Shown: positions 52,048 to 62,711, counted from the first letter of the stretch. The stretch: 64,000 bases of DNA from UBA6182 sp964479585 (GCA_964479585.1 CAYZMP010000001.1:1-64000); one strand, 5' to 3'. Notes: generated by a model from the letters alone, not told the origin. Program-made: numbers and translations.

Positions 52048-52542
52048 ATGAAACTATATATACGACAAAAACTGTTTTCTATTGTCGATAAATTCACTAT
52101 CAAAAATGAACACTTAGAAGATATTTATTTTGGACATGGTAAGTTTTTTACTATTGCAAAGCAACTTACGATTACGGATAATGATAATCAAGAAGTGCTC
52201 TTTCTAAAAGAACAATTGTGGCACTTTTTTCCACACATTGATGTTCACATGAAAAATCAGTCATCTTTTTTAGTGAAGAAGAGGTTTGCATTTTTTACTC
52301 AAAAATATGAAATAACTTCGTTAAACTGGGAAGTTGAAGGAAACTTTTGGGCACATCAATATCGTATCTTTAATGAAAATGGCACTATCGCTACAATTGA
52401 AAAGGCATGGTTATCGTTGAGTGATTATTATGAAGTCGATATAGTCGATCCCAAAGATACATTAGCAATCTTAGGTATCGTGTTAGCCATTGACATTGCC
52501 ATGAGTAAAGCTGCTGCTGCAAACAATTCATCATCGCATTAG
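52048..52542 (+). CDS. LURP-one-related (YxjI-like) protein
   Basis: 164 residues. MKLYIRQKLFSIVDKFTI at the start and the alternating beta strands with LWHFFPHIDVH fit the tubby-like LURP-one fold. A hydrophobic helix near the C-terminus (LAILGIVLAIDIAMSKAA) may touch the membrane. The cellular role of the family is unknown. ATG 52048 follows AAAGGAG. Divergent from the LiaF-like gene and followed by a terminator. Confidence 0.82.
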   Translation: MKLYIRQKLFSIVDKFTIKNEHLEDIYFGHGKFFTIAKQLTITDNDNQEVLFLKEQLWHFFPHIDVHMKNQSSFLVKKRFAFFTQKYEITSLNWEVEGNFWAHQYRIFNENGTIATIEKAWLSLSDYYEVDIVDPKDTLAILGIVLAIDIAMSKAAAANNSSSH

Positions 52543-52550
52543 GAACAATT

Positions 52551-52608
52551 AAATCCATTTCATATAATAGAATAACCCAACCAAAAGCATATGAAAGAGT
52601 GGATTTTT
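52551..52608 (+). terminator. Long bulged terminator
   Basis: Arms 52551-52565 and 52589-52606 pair as AAATCCA/TGGATTT and TTTCATAT/ATATGAAA with a GAG bulge, then a T run. Confidence 0.65.
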
Positions 52609-52619
52609 TGTGATTATAT

Positions 52620-52648
52620 TTGCAACACATCAAAATTGTATGTATAAT
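52620..52648 (+). promoter_or_regulatory. Promoter of the cold-shock gene
   Basis: TTGCAA (52620-52625), 17 bases, TATAAT (52643-52648). The leader is about 33 bases, short for a thermosensing csp leader. Confidence 0.7.
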
Positions 52649-52687
52649 GAAATAGTAGTAGACTACAGAAAGGAATAGTATTATTTA

Positions 52688-52885
52688 ATGCAAGGAAAAG
52701 TTAAAAAGTTCAACAAAGAAAAAGGATACGGCTTCATCAAGTTAGAAGACGATCGCGATGTTTTCTTCCACTACTCACAACTAGTGATGGAAGGATACAA
52801 AACCATTGAAGAAGATGCAGAAGTTGAGTTCGAATTGGTTAATGGTGAACGTGGTCTTCAAGCACATAATATTGTTAAGCTATAA
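52688..52885 (+). CDS. Cold-shock protein (CspA/CspB family)
   Basis: 65 residues, a single cold-shock domain with RNP1 KGYGFI at 12-17 and RNP2 DVFFHYS at 24-30. It binds single-stranded nucleic acid as an RNA chaperone. AAAGGA lies 13 bases before the ATG, an unusually long spacing. Monocistronic with its own promoter and terminator. Confidence 0.95.
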   Translation: MQGKVKKFNKEKGYGFIKLEDDRDVFFHYSQLVMEGYKTIEEDAEVEFELVNGERGLQAHNIVKL

Positions 52886-52890
52886 TCAAT

Positions 52891-52920
52891 AAAAGGTTGG
52901 AAATCCCAACCTTTTATTTT
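52891..52920 (+). terminator. Terminator of the cold-shock gene
   Basis: A 10-bp stem (52891-52900 with 52906-52915), a 5-base loop and a T-rich tail. Confidence 0.85.
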
Positions 52921-52925
52921 TATGA

Positions 52926-52931
52926 TAAAAT
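52926..52931 (+). promoter_or_regulatory. Possible extended -10 of secA
   Basis: TGA-TAAAAT (52923-52931), about 20 bases before the start codon, no clear -35. Confidence 0.3.
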
Positions 52932-52949
52932 AATGCATGGAGGAAGTAT

Positions 52950-55286
52950 ATGGCAAATTTATTATCGTCAATTTTTAATTTCGATAAAAAGAGAATACGT
53001 GAAATTGAAAAGTTGGCACAACAAGTCGATGATTTAAAAGATAAGTACAAAGCAATGTCTGATGATGAGCTAAAGGCTCAAACAGATATATTGAAAAAGC
53101 GATTAGAAAATGAAAGTTTAGATGACATCATGTTTGATGCTTTTGCCGTTGCACGTGAAGCAGCACTACGTGTCATTGGTGAGTATCCATATTTTGTTCA
53201 AATCATGGGTGCTATTGTTTTACATCAAGGTGATATCGCTGAGATGAAAACGGGAGAAGGTAAAACCTTAACTTCAGTGTTACCTGTATACTTAAATGCA
53301 CTTACTGGAAAAGGTGTGCATGTTGTTACTGTCAATGAATATTTAGCACAACGTGATGCAGAGTGGATGGGACAAATTCATAAGTTTTTAGGTTTAACCG
53401 TGGATGTTAATGTGCGTTCAAAATCTGCATCATTGAAACGTAAATCCTTTGAGTGTGACATCACATACACAACCAACGCTGAAATTGGATTTGACTATTT
53501 ACGTGATAACATGGTAACGGATGTCAAAGAGCGTGTGTTGCGTAACTTAGAGTTTGCCATTGTGGATGAGGTTGACTCCATTTTAATTGATGAATCAAGA
53601 ACACCACTTATTATTTCTGGTGGTCAAAAGCAAACAGCTAACCTTTATCAACAAAGTGATCGTTTTGTTAAAAAGCTTGTCGAAGGTGAAGACTATGAAA
53701 TTGATGTTAAAGCAAGAACAGTTCAACTTAGTGAACAAGGTGTAGCGAAAGCAGAAAAGACATTTGGTGTTAATAACCTATACGATCTTAAACATACACA
53801 TTTAGTACATCATTTGCATCAAGCATTAAAAGCAAACTACATCATGATTAAAGATATCGAATATGTCGTGCAAGAACGACAAATCGTTATTGTGGATCAG
53901 TTTACAGGTCGTTTAATGCCAGGTCGTGCTTACTCAGATGGTTTGCATCAAGCGATCGAAGCAAAAGAAAATGTACCAATTAAACAAGAAACAACAACAA
54001 TGGCAACCATCACTTATCAAAATTTCTTTAGACTTTACTCGAAACTTTCAGGTATGACTGGTACCGCAAAAACAGAGGAAGAAGAATTCTTAAGTATATA
54101 CAACATGAGAGTGGTCGAGATTCCAACAAACAAACCAGTTATTCGACAAGATTTATCGGATGCAGTCTTTGGGACTAAAAAAGCAAAATATGAAGCTTTG
54201 GTTAGTGAAGTTAAAGAACTACACGAAAAAGGTCAACCTGTACTTGTAGGTACGATTGCAGTTGAAACAAGTGAATTTTTAAGTAAAATGTTTAGTCAAC
54301 GTAAAATTAAACATGAAATACTAAATGCAAAAAACCATGCTCGTGAAGCTGACATTATTGCTAAAGCAGGACAGAAAGGGTCTGTGACTATTGCCACTAA
54401 CATGGCTGGTCGTGGTACCGATATTAAACTTGGCGAAGGTGTACGTGAATTGGGTGGTTTAGCTGTTTTAGGTTCTGAAAGACATGAATCACGTCGTATT
54501 GATAATCAGTTACGTGGACGTTCTGGACGTCAAGGAGATCCAGGGTATTCCCGTTTTTATGTTTCTGTACAAGATGAACTGATGGTTCGCTTTGGATCAG
54601 AAAGAATGGAAGGCGTCTTTAAAACATTAGGCGATGTTCCTATTGAATCAAAGATTATTACCCGTTCTATTTCTTCTGCACAAAAACGAGTGGAAGGTGT
54701 TAACTTTGATGTTCGTAAAACATTGCTTGAATACGATGATGTCCTTCGTCAACAACGTGAAATTATTTATGAACAACGCAACTTCTTATTAGAAAACACA
54801 GATGTTCATTCAATTGTAAAAGACATGTTTGATCGTGTTGTGTTAAACATTGTATCATCTTATACCGATAGAACACCAAAAGAACCTGTTGTGGATATTG
54901 ATGGTGTGCTAGAAGCGCTACATAAAATGGGATTTGAAGATGCTAACTTAACAAAAGCACAGTTAGCAAATCAGTCGCTTACAGATATTGAGAAGATAGC
55001 GACCGATGCCGTATGGACATATTATGATAATAAGATTGACGAGTTTCGTTCACAAATACTACCAATAGAGAAAAACTTAGTGCTTCGAATTATTGATAGA
55101 GCATGGGTTGAACATATTGATACGATGAGCAAATTAAGAGAAGGTATACATCTACGTTCTTATGCACAAAATAATCCTCTTCAAGCATATGTTAGTGAAG
55201 GCTTTGAAATGTTTGAAGAGATGATGCATCGTATATCACAAGAAACAGTAACTTATTGTATTAATGTGAAGATTGAAAAGAAATAG
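52950..55286 (+). CDS. secA: Preprotein translocase ATPase SecA
   Basis: The motor that pushes preproteins through SecYEG. 778 residues. Walker A MKTGEGKTL is near residue 100, DEVDSIL in Walker B, and NMAGRGTDIKL and LRGRSGRQGDPG in the second motor domain. It ends without the Cys-rich zinc tail found in longer SecA proteins, as in several Firmicutes. TGGAGG precedes the ATG. prfB follows after 9 bases, the usual Firmicute order. Confidence 0.97.
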   Translation: MANLLSSIFNFDKKRIREIEKLAQQVDDLKDKYKAMSDDELKAQTDILKKRLENESLDDIMFDAFAVAREAALRVIGEYPYFVQIMGAIVLHQGDIAEMKTGEGKTLTSVLPVYLNALTGKGVHVVTVNEYLAQRDAEWMGQIHKFLGLTVDVNVRSKSASLKRKSFECDITYTTNAEIGFDYLRDNMVTDVKERVLRNLEFAIVDEVDSILIDESRTPLIISGGQKQTANLYQQSDRFVKKLVEGEDYEIDVKARTVQLSEQGVAKAEKTFGVNNLYDLKHTHLVHHLHQALKANYIMIKDIEYVVQERQIVIVDQFTGRLMPGRAYSDGLHQAIEAKENVPIKQETTTMATITYQNFFRLYSKLSGMTGTAKTEEEEFLSIYNMRVVEIPTNKPVIRQDLSDAVFGTKKAKYEALVSEVKELHEKGQPVLVGTIAVETSEFLSKMFSQRKIKHEILNAKNHAREADIIAKAGQKGSVTIATNMAGRGTDIKLGEGVRELGGLAVLGSERHESRRIDNQLRGRSGRQGDPGYSRFYVSVQDELMVRFGSERMEGVFKTLGDVPIESKIITRSISSAQKRVEGVNFDVRKTLLEYDDVLRQQREIIYEQRNFLLENTDVHSIVKDMFDRVVLNIVSSYTDRTPKEPVVDIDGVLEALHKMGFEDANLTKAQLANQSLTDIEKIATDAVWTYYDNKIDEFRSQILPIEKNLVLRIIDRAWVEHIDTMSKLREGIHLRSYAQNNPLQAYVSEGFEMFEEMMHRISQETVTYCINVKIEKK

Positions 55287-55295
55287 AGGGACATT

Positions 55296-56397
55296 ATGGA
55301 GTTATATGAACTAAAACAAAACATTGAAAATGTAGTACATAAGCTTAACCAGCTTGGAGACTCTCTTTGACGTAGCTGCTAAAAAAGAAGAAGTAAAAAA
55401 TATTGAAGATCAAATGAGTGCCTCTGATTTTTGGGATGATAATCAAAAAGCCAATAAGCTTATTGTAAAAAATAATCAACTAAAGAGTATAGTGGATACA
55501 TACGACACATTGAAAGCATCCTTTGATAGCCTTAAAGAGACCGTTGATCTATTAAAAGAAGCATTTGATCAAGAAATGAAAGAAATGGTTGAAGAAGAAT
55601 ATCAAACAATGATAAAGATGTTTGATGAGTTTGAAGTCAATGTACTACTTAGTCATGACTATGACAAAAGTAGTGCGATTGTGGAATTACATCCAGGAGC
55701 CGGTGGTACGGAAAGCCAAGATTGGGTTTCCATGCTTTATCGTATGTATACACGTTGGGCTGAGAAAAAAGGTTATAAAGTTAGCGTGCTACACTTTTTA
55801 GAAGGTGAAGAGGCAGGAATTAAATCAGTATCATTTTTAGTTGAAGGACATATGGCCTACGGTTATTTAAAGACTGAAAAAGGGGTTCATCGTTTAGTTC
55901 GTATTTCGCCTTTTGATGCTTCTGGTAGAAGACATACTTCTTTCGCGTCAGTGGATGTAATGCCGCAGTTTGATAATGAAATTACGATAGAGATTAATGA
56001 TAGTGACATTGAAGTAGAAACAATGCGTGCTAGTGGTGCTGGTGGGCAACACGTTAACAAAACAGACTCCGCTGTTAGAATTACACATATTCCTACAAAT
56101 ATTGCGGTGACCTGTCAAGCAGAGCGTTCACAGCTAAAAAACAGAGAAAAAGCTATGAACATGTTAAAGAGTAAGTTGTATCAAATTGAAATTGAAAAAC
56201 AAAATGAAAAGCTAGCAGACATTAAAGGAGAACAAAAAGCCATTGAGTGGGGAAGTCAAATCCGGTCGTATGTGTTTGCGCCATACACATTAGTCAAAGA
56301 TCTACGTACTCAAGTAGAAGAGGGTAATGTAAATAAAGTGATGGATGGTGAACTTGATGCCTTTATCTATGCTTCGTTAAAAATGAATGTAAATTAA
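55296..56397 (+). CDS. prfB: Peptide chain release factor 2, with programmed +1 frameshift
   Basis: Recognises UAA and UGA. The zero frame runs from ATG 55296 to CTT 55365-55367, meets TGA 55368-55370, and resumes in the +1 frame at GAC 55369. The joined protein is 366 residues. SPF in RISPFDASGRR and GGQ in GAGGQHVNKTDSAV are diagnostic. GAGGGA precedes the ATG. The frameshift gives autoregulation by RF2 level. The gene is intact, not broken. Confidence 0.96.
55356..55371 (+). other. prfB programmed frameshift site
   Basis: An SD-like GGAG (55356-55359) precedes CTT-TGA-C. A ribosome pausing at UGA slips +1 on CUU and reads GAC. Confidence 0.9.
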
Positions 56398-56402
56398 CAA
56401 AT

Positions 56403-56426
56403 AAAGCACACTATCTGTGTGCTTTT
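56403..56426 (+). terminator. Terminator of secA-prfB
   Basis: A 9-bp stem (56403-56411 with 56417-56425) around 5 bases, then a short T run. Confidence 0.8.
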
Positions 56427-56459
56427 ACTATTAAATAAAGAACAAATAGTTAAAATATA

Positions 56460-56489
56460 TTGATTTTTGACAATGGTGTTTACTATAAT
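56460..56489 (+). promoter_or_regulatory. Promoter of the giant WG-repeat gene
   Basis: TTGATT (56460-56465), 18 bases, TATAAT (56484-56489). TTGACA at 56467-56472 is too close to that -10. A small hairpin (56510-56529) precedes the SD. Confidence 0.55.
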
Positions 56490-56543
56490 TAAACTAACAA
56501 AATAAAGGACCATCATATAATAATGATGGGTAGGGGAATTTGT

Positions 56544-59500
56544 ATGAAACATGCATTAAGAAGATTTTTTGTATTAGTTTCGGTTTTTTTGCTGTGTGCA
56601 AATAGTGCGCATAATTTACGACTAGTACAATCACAAGAGCAAGGTTCTAATAATTTAGTGGATATTGTGATTGATGAGGGACAAGAGGATTTATCAAGCT
56701 TATTTGATAGTATTGACCGGTTTACTCAATATGGTCTTGCGAAAGTTTCTAAGCAAGTAGGTGTGTTTAGTGAGGAATGGGATGGATATATAATTGAACA
56801 TCCAATAATAAAATATGGCCTCATTAACACTAAAGGTGAACTTGTATTAGATGTTATCTATAATCAAATAAATGATTATGATGAAAACTATTATGAAGTA
56901 TATATTGAACATGATTATCAGTATACATCAGGGTTAGTTTCTAAAAGAACAGGTGAGATAATTATTGAACCTAAATATTCTTGGTTACCAAACCTATTTG
57001 AGAACAATTATGCTGTTCTTCATTATGTAGACTTATCAGAAGAACAACACAATTATTACGCTGAACTGTTTACAACGAAAGATAATATAATTAAAAAAGC
57101 AGAATTACCAACTGAGTTAAGTAATTCTAAGGTTAACTGGTTTTGGATAAATGAATTATCAGAGAATCTTTACATGGTTAATGCATCGGTCTATATTGAT
57201 TTAAGTGAAGAGCTAGGTTTAGGTGCTGGAGGATATGGTTTTGATACTCGTTGGTTAACGGATTCAGAGTTAAACATTATCAATATTGATGGAATTAGTA
57301 ATATTCAAGAAGTATTTACTTATAATGATTTAACGTACATATTAACCTATGAGTGGTTTGAAAATAATCCTGAAAAAAGCTCAAGTGCAAATATATATGT
57401 AGGTGAAATTATTGATGGAGTTTATGAGTATGAGACGATTGCTAGTGATGTACCGTATGCTTGGTATAATCGTAGAAACGCAACGATAGAATATGCTCAA
57501 AGCCATAACAATTGGAGAATGCTAGAGTATAATCTTGAGACACAAACCGTTGTGATGCGTGATGATTGGAATAATCAAAGTACATTTGAAATACGTAGCA
57601 TACCAAATTTGGTATTTAGACATAATTGTAATAACGATGATTTTTCGTGTAGTTTAGAAGCGTTTGAAAAAAATGATTCAACACATACAAACAACTTATT
57701 TGAAGGTAAGAATGTATCATGGATAAATTATCTTGACACGAGTACATATGAATTGCATTTATCAAATAATAAAAAGAACATATTTAGAAAATCCACAGTA
57801 AATGGTTCAGATGCATATTTTTACTTGTTGGAAAATGATTATGACGGTTGGGCATATATTGAAGATGATATGTTAACATTAAACAATTGGATAAATGACA
57901 CAAACTTTACAACAGTAATAAATATTAAAGATGTTAGCTCAACAATACTATCTGAAAGCGATAGATATATTGTTAATAATCTTAAAGATACATGGTCTTA
58001 CTCACAAGGTAAATACTTATTTGTTCAAACGTATAACAGTGACAATGGCACATTTAATTCATTAGTCATGGATATGCAACTTAATAAAAGAGTGCTGGAT
58101 AGTGTCAAAGATCTTAGTGTTGTTTTTTATGATGATATGTTATATGGATCTTATGAAGTTGCAAGCAAGCGACAAGGATTTATTTATGATGGGGTACTTA
58201 GATTTTTAAATGCGAGTTGGTTTACACTATTTAATGACTATGGATTTTCGAAATATTACTTAAACGAAAGCGAATATTCTGTAGAAGGAATCATAGATAG
58301 AAATGGAAGAGTTATTGTAGAAGCAAATCAGGTGAATCCATATTATGATTATGATGGACAAGGTAATCATGTTTTTACTTCATTTAATTGGAATACTATA
58401 GATGATAATTATATTTATGAGAGTTATTATCATTATTTAGACAACATGGGTGAATTAACAACATATGGTCCTTATAGCGAGTATGTGAGATTTGAGAAAA
58501 ATAAACCTACTAAATTAAAAAATAGTGATAGTGAGTATCTATTTATAAAAGATAATCAGATGCTGACACACATTAACGAAAATTTAAAGAATGCAATTCA
58601 TGTTTCTGATTATTTAGGTGGGTATATTACCTATAGTAAAGAAAGTGGTGGTACTACTGAGAAATTTGTTATAAGTGAAACAGAAGGGCCTTTACAGATT
58701 GATGCAGCAGCAGAGGTTGTTGGACGATTTGTTTCATTTAATAACAATGATGATGAGAGTGGTGTATTAACTGTAGTTAAGTATATTGAGTCAATAGATA
58801 ATGAAGTCATAAACTATTTAGAAGTTGATGAAATTTTTACTACGTTTGATAATGTTCGTGTGGTTAGTGATACACTTTATTTACAAAGATACGAGAATGA
58901 TGGGCAGTGGAGAAATAGAGCGATTTTAGTTAATCTAGATAATGATGAAGGATCAAAGTTTAGTGTTTTTGAAAGTGTAACTATTGATAGTATCAGCTAC
59001 GATGTACAGGATGTGTATGAGTTTAGCCCTGATGATGATGCTACATCAACAGATGGCTTTTATTTAGTTCGTGTACAAAACAGTGAAAGTGATTCAAGAG
59101 TGGGGGTAATTGATGGAAATGGAAATATTATAATATCACCAATTCATCAAGGGGTTTATGCATATAAGGATTACTTTATTATCGAAAACGGAGAAAATAA
59201 TAATAGCTTGTATTCAAGAAGTGGTGATATTCTGCTTCGTGATGCTAATGGAGATGAAGTAACTTTCAATCATGTTGAACTTCATGATGAAAAGTTCTTA
59301 AGAACATATGCAATTGATCTAAAGGACAATACTAACACTAGTGTATCTTTCTATTTAGATGAACATGAATTTAAATACTTGGGAGAGTTTTATTTAGAAA
59401 AAATTGAGAATACTGAGTTGTTTAGATATCAAGTGTATGATCTAGAAAGTGATCAATCATATGTTGGGATAATAAACAGTAAGGGTGATACTGTCATTTC

Positions 59501-62500
59501 TCATTTAGAGAAATACAATAGTTTCGAGCTTGATAAAAAGAATCAACTTATTATTCCGTGGGGTTGGTATGAGGATGATTTAGGGAATCAAGTGAGTTTA
59601 GGTGGTCTTTTTGATATCCAAGGAAATGTTATTTTACCAAAAGATTATCAAATTGAGTTAGATTATGATAGCAGAGAGATTGCCATTGATAAAAACGGTT
59701 TTGTACGAGTGAATAAAAATAATGTATACAAGCAGTACTACTTTGATGATGCTGAACAACAATGGGAGTCTCATCAGCTTGGAACTACCAACATTTTCCA
59801 TTTAGCAACTAGAAAATTAGTTTTTGATTCGAATATAGTTTTAATAAATAAACTCCATAACAACGATAGTTTCTATCATGTTAATCGAGTGGAAGTAACT
59901 GATGAAGAATTTTCTACTGAAAATGCTCAACAATATGGAGATAATCGAGTTGTAGAAATTGATGGTATCGAATACATTTTAAAAACTAGTTTAGCATTAT
60001 ATAGTGATGATTTTGAAGAAGTTGTTCCATTTGGTGACTACAATTCTATAGAGGTTTTTGAGAACAATGAGCAATATTTTAAAGTTACGATTTCGGATGG
60101 AAGTCAAGAACTTACTGGAATTTCAAATCAACGAGGAGTTTTGGTTGTTGAGCCAAAGTATAATTTTATTGAGTACATTAAAGAATGGAACTTGTATATT
60201 TTCAACTCTCAAATAATTGATGAACATCACACTATTATCCATGAGGAGTCACTTGTGGTAGATGCAAACTTTGAATCAATATTTGAAAACAGCTATCATC
60301 AAACACAATACAACTTTGATATGGAATGGTTGATCCTCAGCAATAGAGAAATAATGACAACCAGTGAAAATGAGGAAGTTGACGTTATGTTAACGGGGTT
60401 TTACGATCTAAAATCAAAAACATTGGTAGAACCTCAATTTGAGCACATAAACTATCATGATAACTCAACAAGTAATGCGTATGTTGTTAGAAAGATAAAT
60501 GGTGTAAAAAGCATACAAACGCATTGTTTAGAAATCTTTAATGGAGAGGAAATGGTTGAAGAGTGTTGGCAAAATATAGATTATGACAGTTCATATGGCA
60601 TAATTAGAAAAAATGGCGAGTATTTGTTAGAGCCAATCTATGGGTATATTTCAGAACCTAATAGCCAAAACTATGCAACGTTTGGAGAAATTAAGGAAAT
60701 CAAATATTTTGATGAGTATTATGAAGAGGAATTCATTATTTATAATAGAATCAATGCAGGCTTAGTGAGTCTTGATAGTGGGGTTGTTGTTGAGCCAAAA
60801 TATTCCCGTTTTGAACCAACAGAATACTCACGTGATCATAGTGATCCACCTATCTTTGATAAAAACAATCATATTAAGGTTATTATTGAAAATATGACGG
60901 AAACGGATTGGTATTATCGTGTTGGTTTAATTGATAAACAAGGTGAAGTTGTTGAGCCAAAATACCATGATGTGTACTTTTTAGATGGAAATTATTACAT
61001 GCGTGCAACAAATGGATCTTGGATTATTCGTAACGCAGTAACAAATCAAGAGATTAATATTAACTTGGACGAGCTAGAAGTGTATGTAAGTTCAATTGAG
61101 ATGCTCGATGATTACTTTATTATTGAAAGTAAAGAATTCACTGAATTTGGAGAGTACTCTGACTATGCTGTATTTACCAAAGATTTAGAACCGCATATTG
61201 ACTTTGGTCATAGTTCAATTCGTTTTGATGGTACTTATTGGTATTTAGAAAAGTACAATGAACTGTTTAATGCTTACCAATATGCAGTAATGAACACCGA
61301 TTTAGAATATCTTGTACCATTTGAAAATAAATATGATAGTTTAGGAGAGTATGTAGGTGGATATGCTATTGGACAAAGTGGCCAACGCCAATCTACACAA
61401 GAACAAGACGAAGATGAGTCGTTATTCAATATGTTCTTTACTAAGGTATCAGCTAATGAAGACGACGACTTTGTCTTAGACATCTTAAATGAACAAGGAC
61501 AAGTTGTTGGAGATTTAAGTGATAAGTATGACAGTGTTACATTATTAGGGATGGACGGGGACGATGTTAAAGCATTGGTTGTTATTGATGGTAAATACTA
61601 TATCGGTACACTTGTAACTAATGAAGTTGAAGAAGAAGAGATTATTGAAGTAACAAGTATCGACATTTTACAAAGCACTATCAGCCTAAAAGTTGGTCAA
61701 ACAGCTCAATTAGATGGTGTGATATTGCCAATTAATTACACAGAGAGTGTTTCACAATCTTGGAGTAGTGATGATGAAAGTGTTGCTGTAGTAGATGGAA
61801 AAGGTCTTGTTAAAGCTGTGGGAGTTGGTACAACAAAGATAAACTTCTTAGTAAATGATTTTGTTGCTTCTACCATGGTTACTGTGTCAGCTCAATACGC
61901 TGCACCACAACCACTTGATGATGCTCAACAAAACTTCTATAATCAGTTAGTCAATGCTCTAAATGGAGATGTTGAGTTAACGGATGAACAATGGTTAGAT
62001 TTGTTGACAACTTTAGTAGATAATATGGATCTTCTACTTTACTTCAATGATGAGCAGTCTGAAAGACTTGAAGAAGTGTATCTAAGGGTATTTGCAGACA
62101 ATCTAACATACAACTTTGATAATGGTGATAACTTAATTGATAAGGCTGTAGGATTTATTTTGGCAAGTGATTTACAAAGCTTACTTGATAAAAAACAGGT
62201 AGTCATCAATGTTAAAATAGTAAGTGAACTACTTGATACAGATAAACAACAAATCGATAGTTTTATTAGTAGTCGAAACTATGATGATACGTTGTTCTAT
62301 AGTTTTGATGCGACTTTTGCTCAAACTATTGATGGATTAAGTGTAGAACCAATTATTGTCCGACCTGTAATGTTGAGAAAAGCAATTCCTGATTATTTAA
62401 TGAATCAAGGAAACTTACAAGCCATTACAATTCACAATGGTATTTTAGAAGAGATGGTAGTTGAGACAAAAGAAGGTGCATTTATACTTAGGAGTGATAA

Positions 62501-62684
62501 GTTCTCTGCATTTAGTGTCTTTGCGCCCAAACCTGCACCATCAAGCTCAACCGATGATCCTGTAATCGAAGATAATGATACAGGCTCAATTAGTTACCTA
62601 TGGTGGATTTTAGCATTAATAGCTGCTCTGCTAGCTGGTGGAGTTACATTATTTGTAAAAAACAAAAAAGAAGTAGTAGAATAG
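56544..62684 (+). CDS. Giant WG-repeat surface protein with Big-2-like domain and C-terminal anchor
   Basis: About 2,046 residues. A signal peptide (about 1-32) is followed by a very long array of WG/KWG-type beta repeats from about 90 to 1480. At least eleven units are plain, for example YGLINTKGELVLDVIYN, SGLVSKRTGEIIIEPKYS, TGISNQRGVLVVEPKYN and VGLIDKQGEVVEPKYH. A Big-2-like domain begins near 1700 (ISLKVGQTAQLDGVILP). A terminal helix near 2015-2038 ends in basic residues, with no LPXTG. I chose ATG 56544, 7 bases after a GGGG site; two ATGs at 56523-56528 are alternatives. It is probably an adhesin or sensor at the cell surface; the ligand is unknown. Confidence 0.85.
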   Translation: MKHALRRFFVLVSVFLLCANSAHNLRLVQSQEQGSNNLVDIVIDEGQEDLSSLFDSIDRFTQYGLAKVSKQVGVFSEEWDGYIIEHPIIKYGLINTKGELVLDVIYNQINDYDENYYEVYIEHDYQYTSGLVSKRTGEIIIEPKYSWLPNLFENNYAVLHYVDLSEEQHNYYAELFTTKDNIIKKAELPTELSNSKVNWFWINELSENLYMVNASVYIDLSEELGLGAGGYGFDTRWLTDSELNIINIDGISNIQEVFTYNDLTYILTYEWFENNPEKSSSANIYVGEIIDGVYEYETIASDVPYAWYNRRNATIEYAQSHNNWRMLEYNLETQTVVMRDDWNNQSTFEIRSIPNLVFRHNCNNDDFSCSLEAFEKNDSTHTNNLFEGKNVSWINYLDTSTYELHLSNNKKNIFRKSTVNGSDAYFYLLENDYDGWAYIEDDMLTLNNWINDTNFTTVINIKDVSSTILSESDRYIVNNLKDTWSYSQGKYLFVQTYNSDNGTFNSLVMDMQLNKRVLDSVKDLSVVFYDDMLYGSYEVASKRQGFIYDGVLRFLNASWFTLFNDYGFSKYYLNESEYSVEGIIDRNGRVIVEANQVNPYYDYDGQGNHVFTSFNWNTIDDNYIYESYYHYLDNMGELTTYGPYSEYVRFEKNKPTKLKNSDSEYLFIKDNQMLTHINENLKNAIHVSDYLGGYITYSKESGGTTEKFVISETEGPLQIDAAAEVVGRFVSFNNNDDESGVLTVVKYIESIDNEVINYLEVDEIFTTFDNVRVVSDTLYLQRYENDGQWRNRAILVNLDNDEGSKFSVFESVTIDSISYDVQDVYEFSPDDDATSTDGFYLVRVQNSESDSRVGVIDGNGNIIISPIHQGVYAYKDYFIIENGENNNSLYSRSGDILLRDANGDEVTFNHVELHDEKFLRTYAIDLKDNTNTSVSFYLDEHEFKYLGEFYLEKIENTELFRYQVYDLESDQSYVGIINSKGDTVISHLEKYNSFELDKKNQLIIPWGWYEDDLGNQVSLGGLFDIQGNVILPKDYQIELDYDSREIAIDKNGFVRVNKNNVYKQYYFDDAEQQWESHQLGTTNIFHLATRKLVFDSNIVLINKLHNNDSFYHVNRVEVTDEEFSTENAQQYGDNRVVEIDGIEYILKTSLALYSDDFEEVVPFGDYNSIEVFENNEQYFKVTISDGSQELTGISNQRGVLVVEPKYNFIEYIKEWNLYIFNSQIIDEHHTIIHEESLVVDANFESIFENSYHQTQYNFDMEWLILSNREIMTTSENEEVDVMLTGFYDLKSKTLVEPQFEHINYHDNSTSNAYVVRKINGVKSIQTHCLEIFNGEEMVEECWQNIDYDSSYGIIRKNGEYLLEPIYGYISEPNSQNYATFGEIKEIKYFDEYYEEEFIIYNRINAGLVSLDSGVVVEPKYSRFEPTEYSRDHSDPPIFDKNNHIKVIIENMTETDWYYRVGLIDKQGEVVEPKYHDVYFLDGNYYMRATNGSWIIRNAVTNQEININLDELEVYVSSIEMLDDYFIIESKEFTEFGEYSDYAVFTKDLEPHIDFGHSSIRFDGTYWYLEKYNELFNAYQYAVMNTDLEYLVPFENKYDSLGEYVGGYAIGQSGQRQSTQEQDEDESLFNMFFTKVSANEDDDFVLDILNEQGQVVGDLSDKYDSVTLLGMDGDDVKALVVIDGKYYIGTLVTNEVEEEEIIEVTSIDILQSTISLKVGQTAQLDGVILPINYTESVSQSWSSDDESVAVVDGKGLVKAVGVGTTKINFLVNDFVASTMVTVSAQYAAPQPLDDAQQNFYNQLVNALNGDVELTDEQWLDLLTTLVDNMDLLLYFNDEQSERLEEVYLRVFADNLTYNFDNGDNLIDKAVGFILASDLQSLLDKKQVVINVKIVSELLDTDKQQIDSFISSRNYDDTLFYSFDATFAQTIDGLSVEPIIVRPVMLRKAIPDYLMNQGNLQAITIHNGILEEMVVETKEGAFILRSDKFSAFSVFAPKPAPSSSTDDPVIEDNDTGSISYLWWILALIAALLAGGVTLFVKNKKEVVE

Positions 62685-62711
62685 AACGGTTTTGTATATG
62701 AAATAAGCAAA

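Noticed and set aside
55354..56397. prfB as a truncated gene starting at TTG 55354
   Set aside because: An upstream ATG with SD leads in the zero frame to the canonical CUU-UGA-C frameshift site, so the gene is complete.
56467..56489. TTGACA-TATAAT promoter for the WG gene
   Set aside because: Spacing is 11 bases. TTGATT at 56460 gives an acceptable 18.
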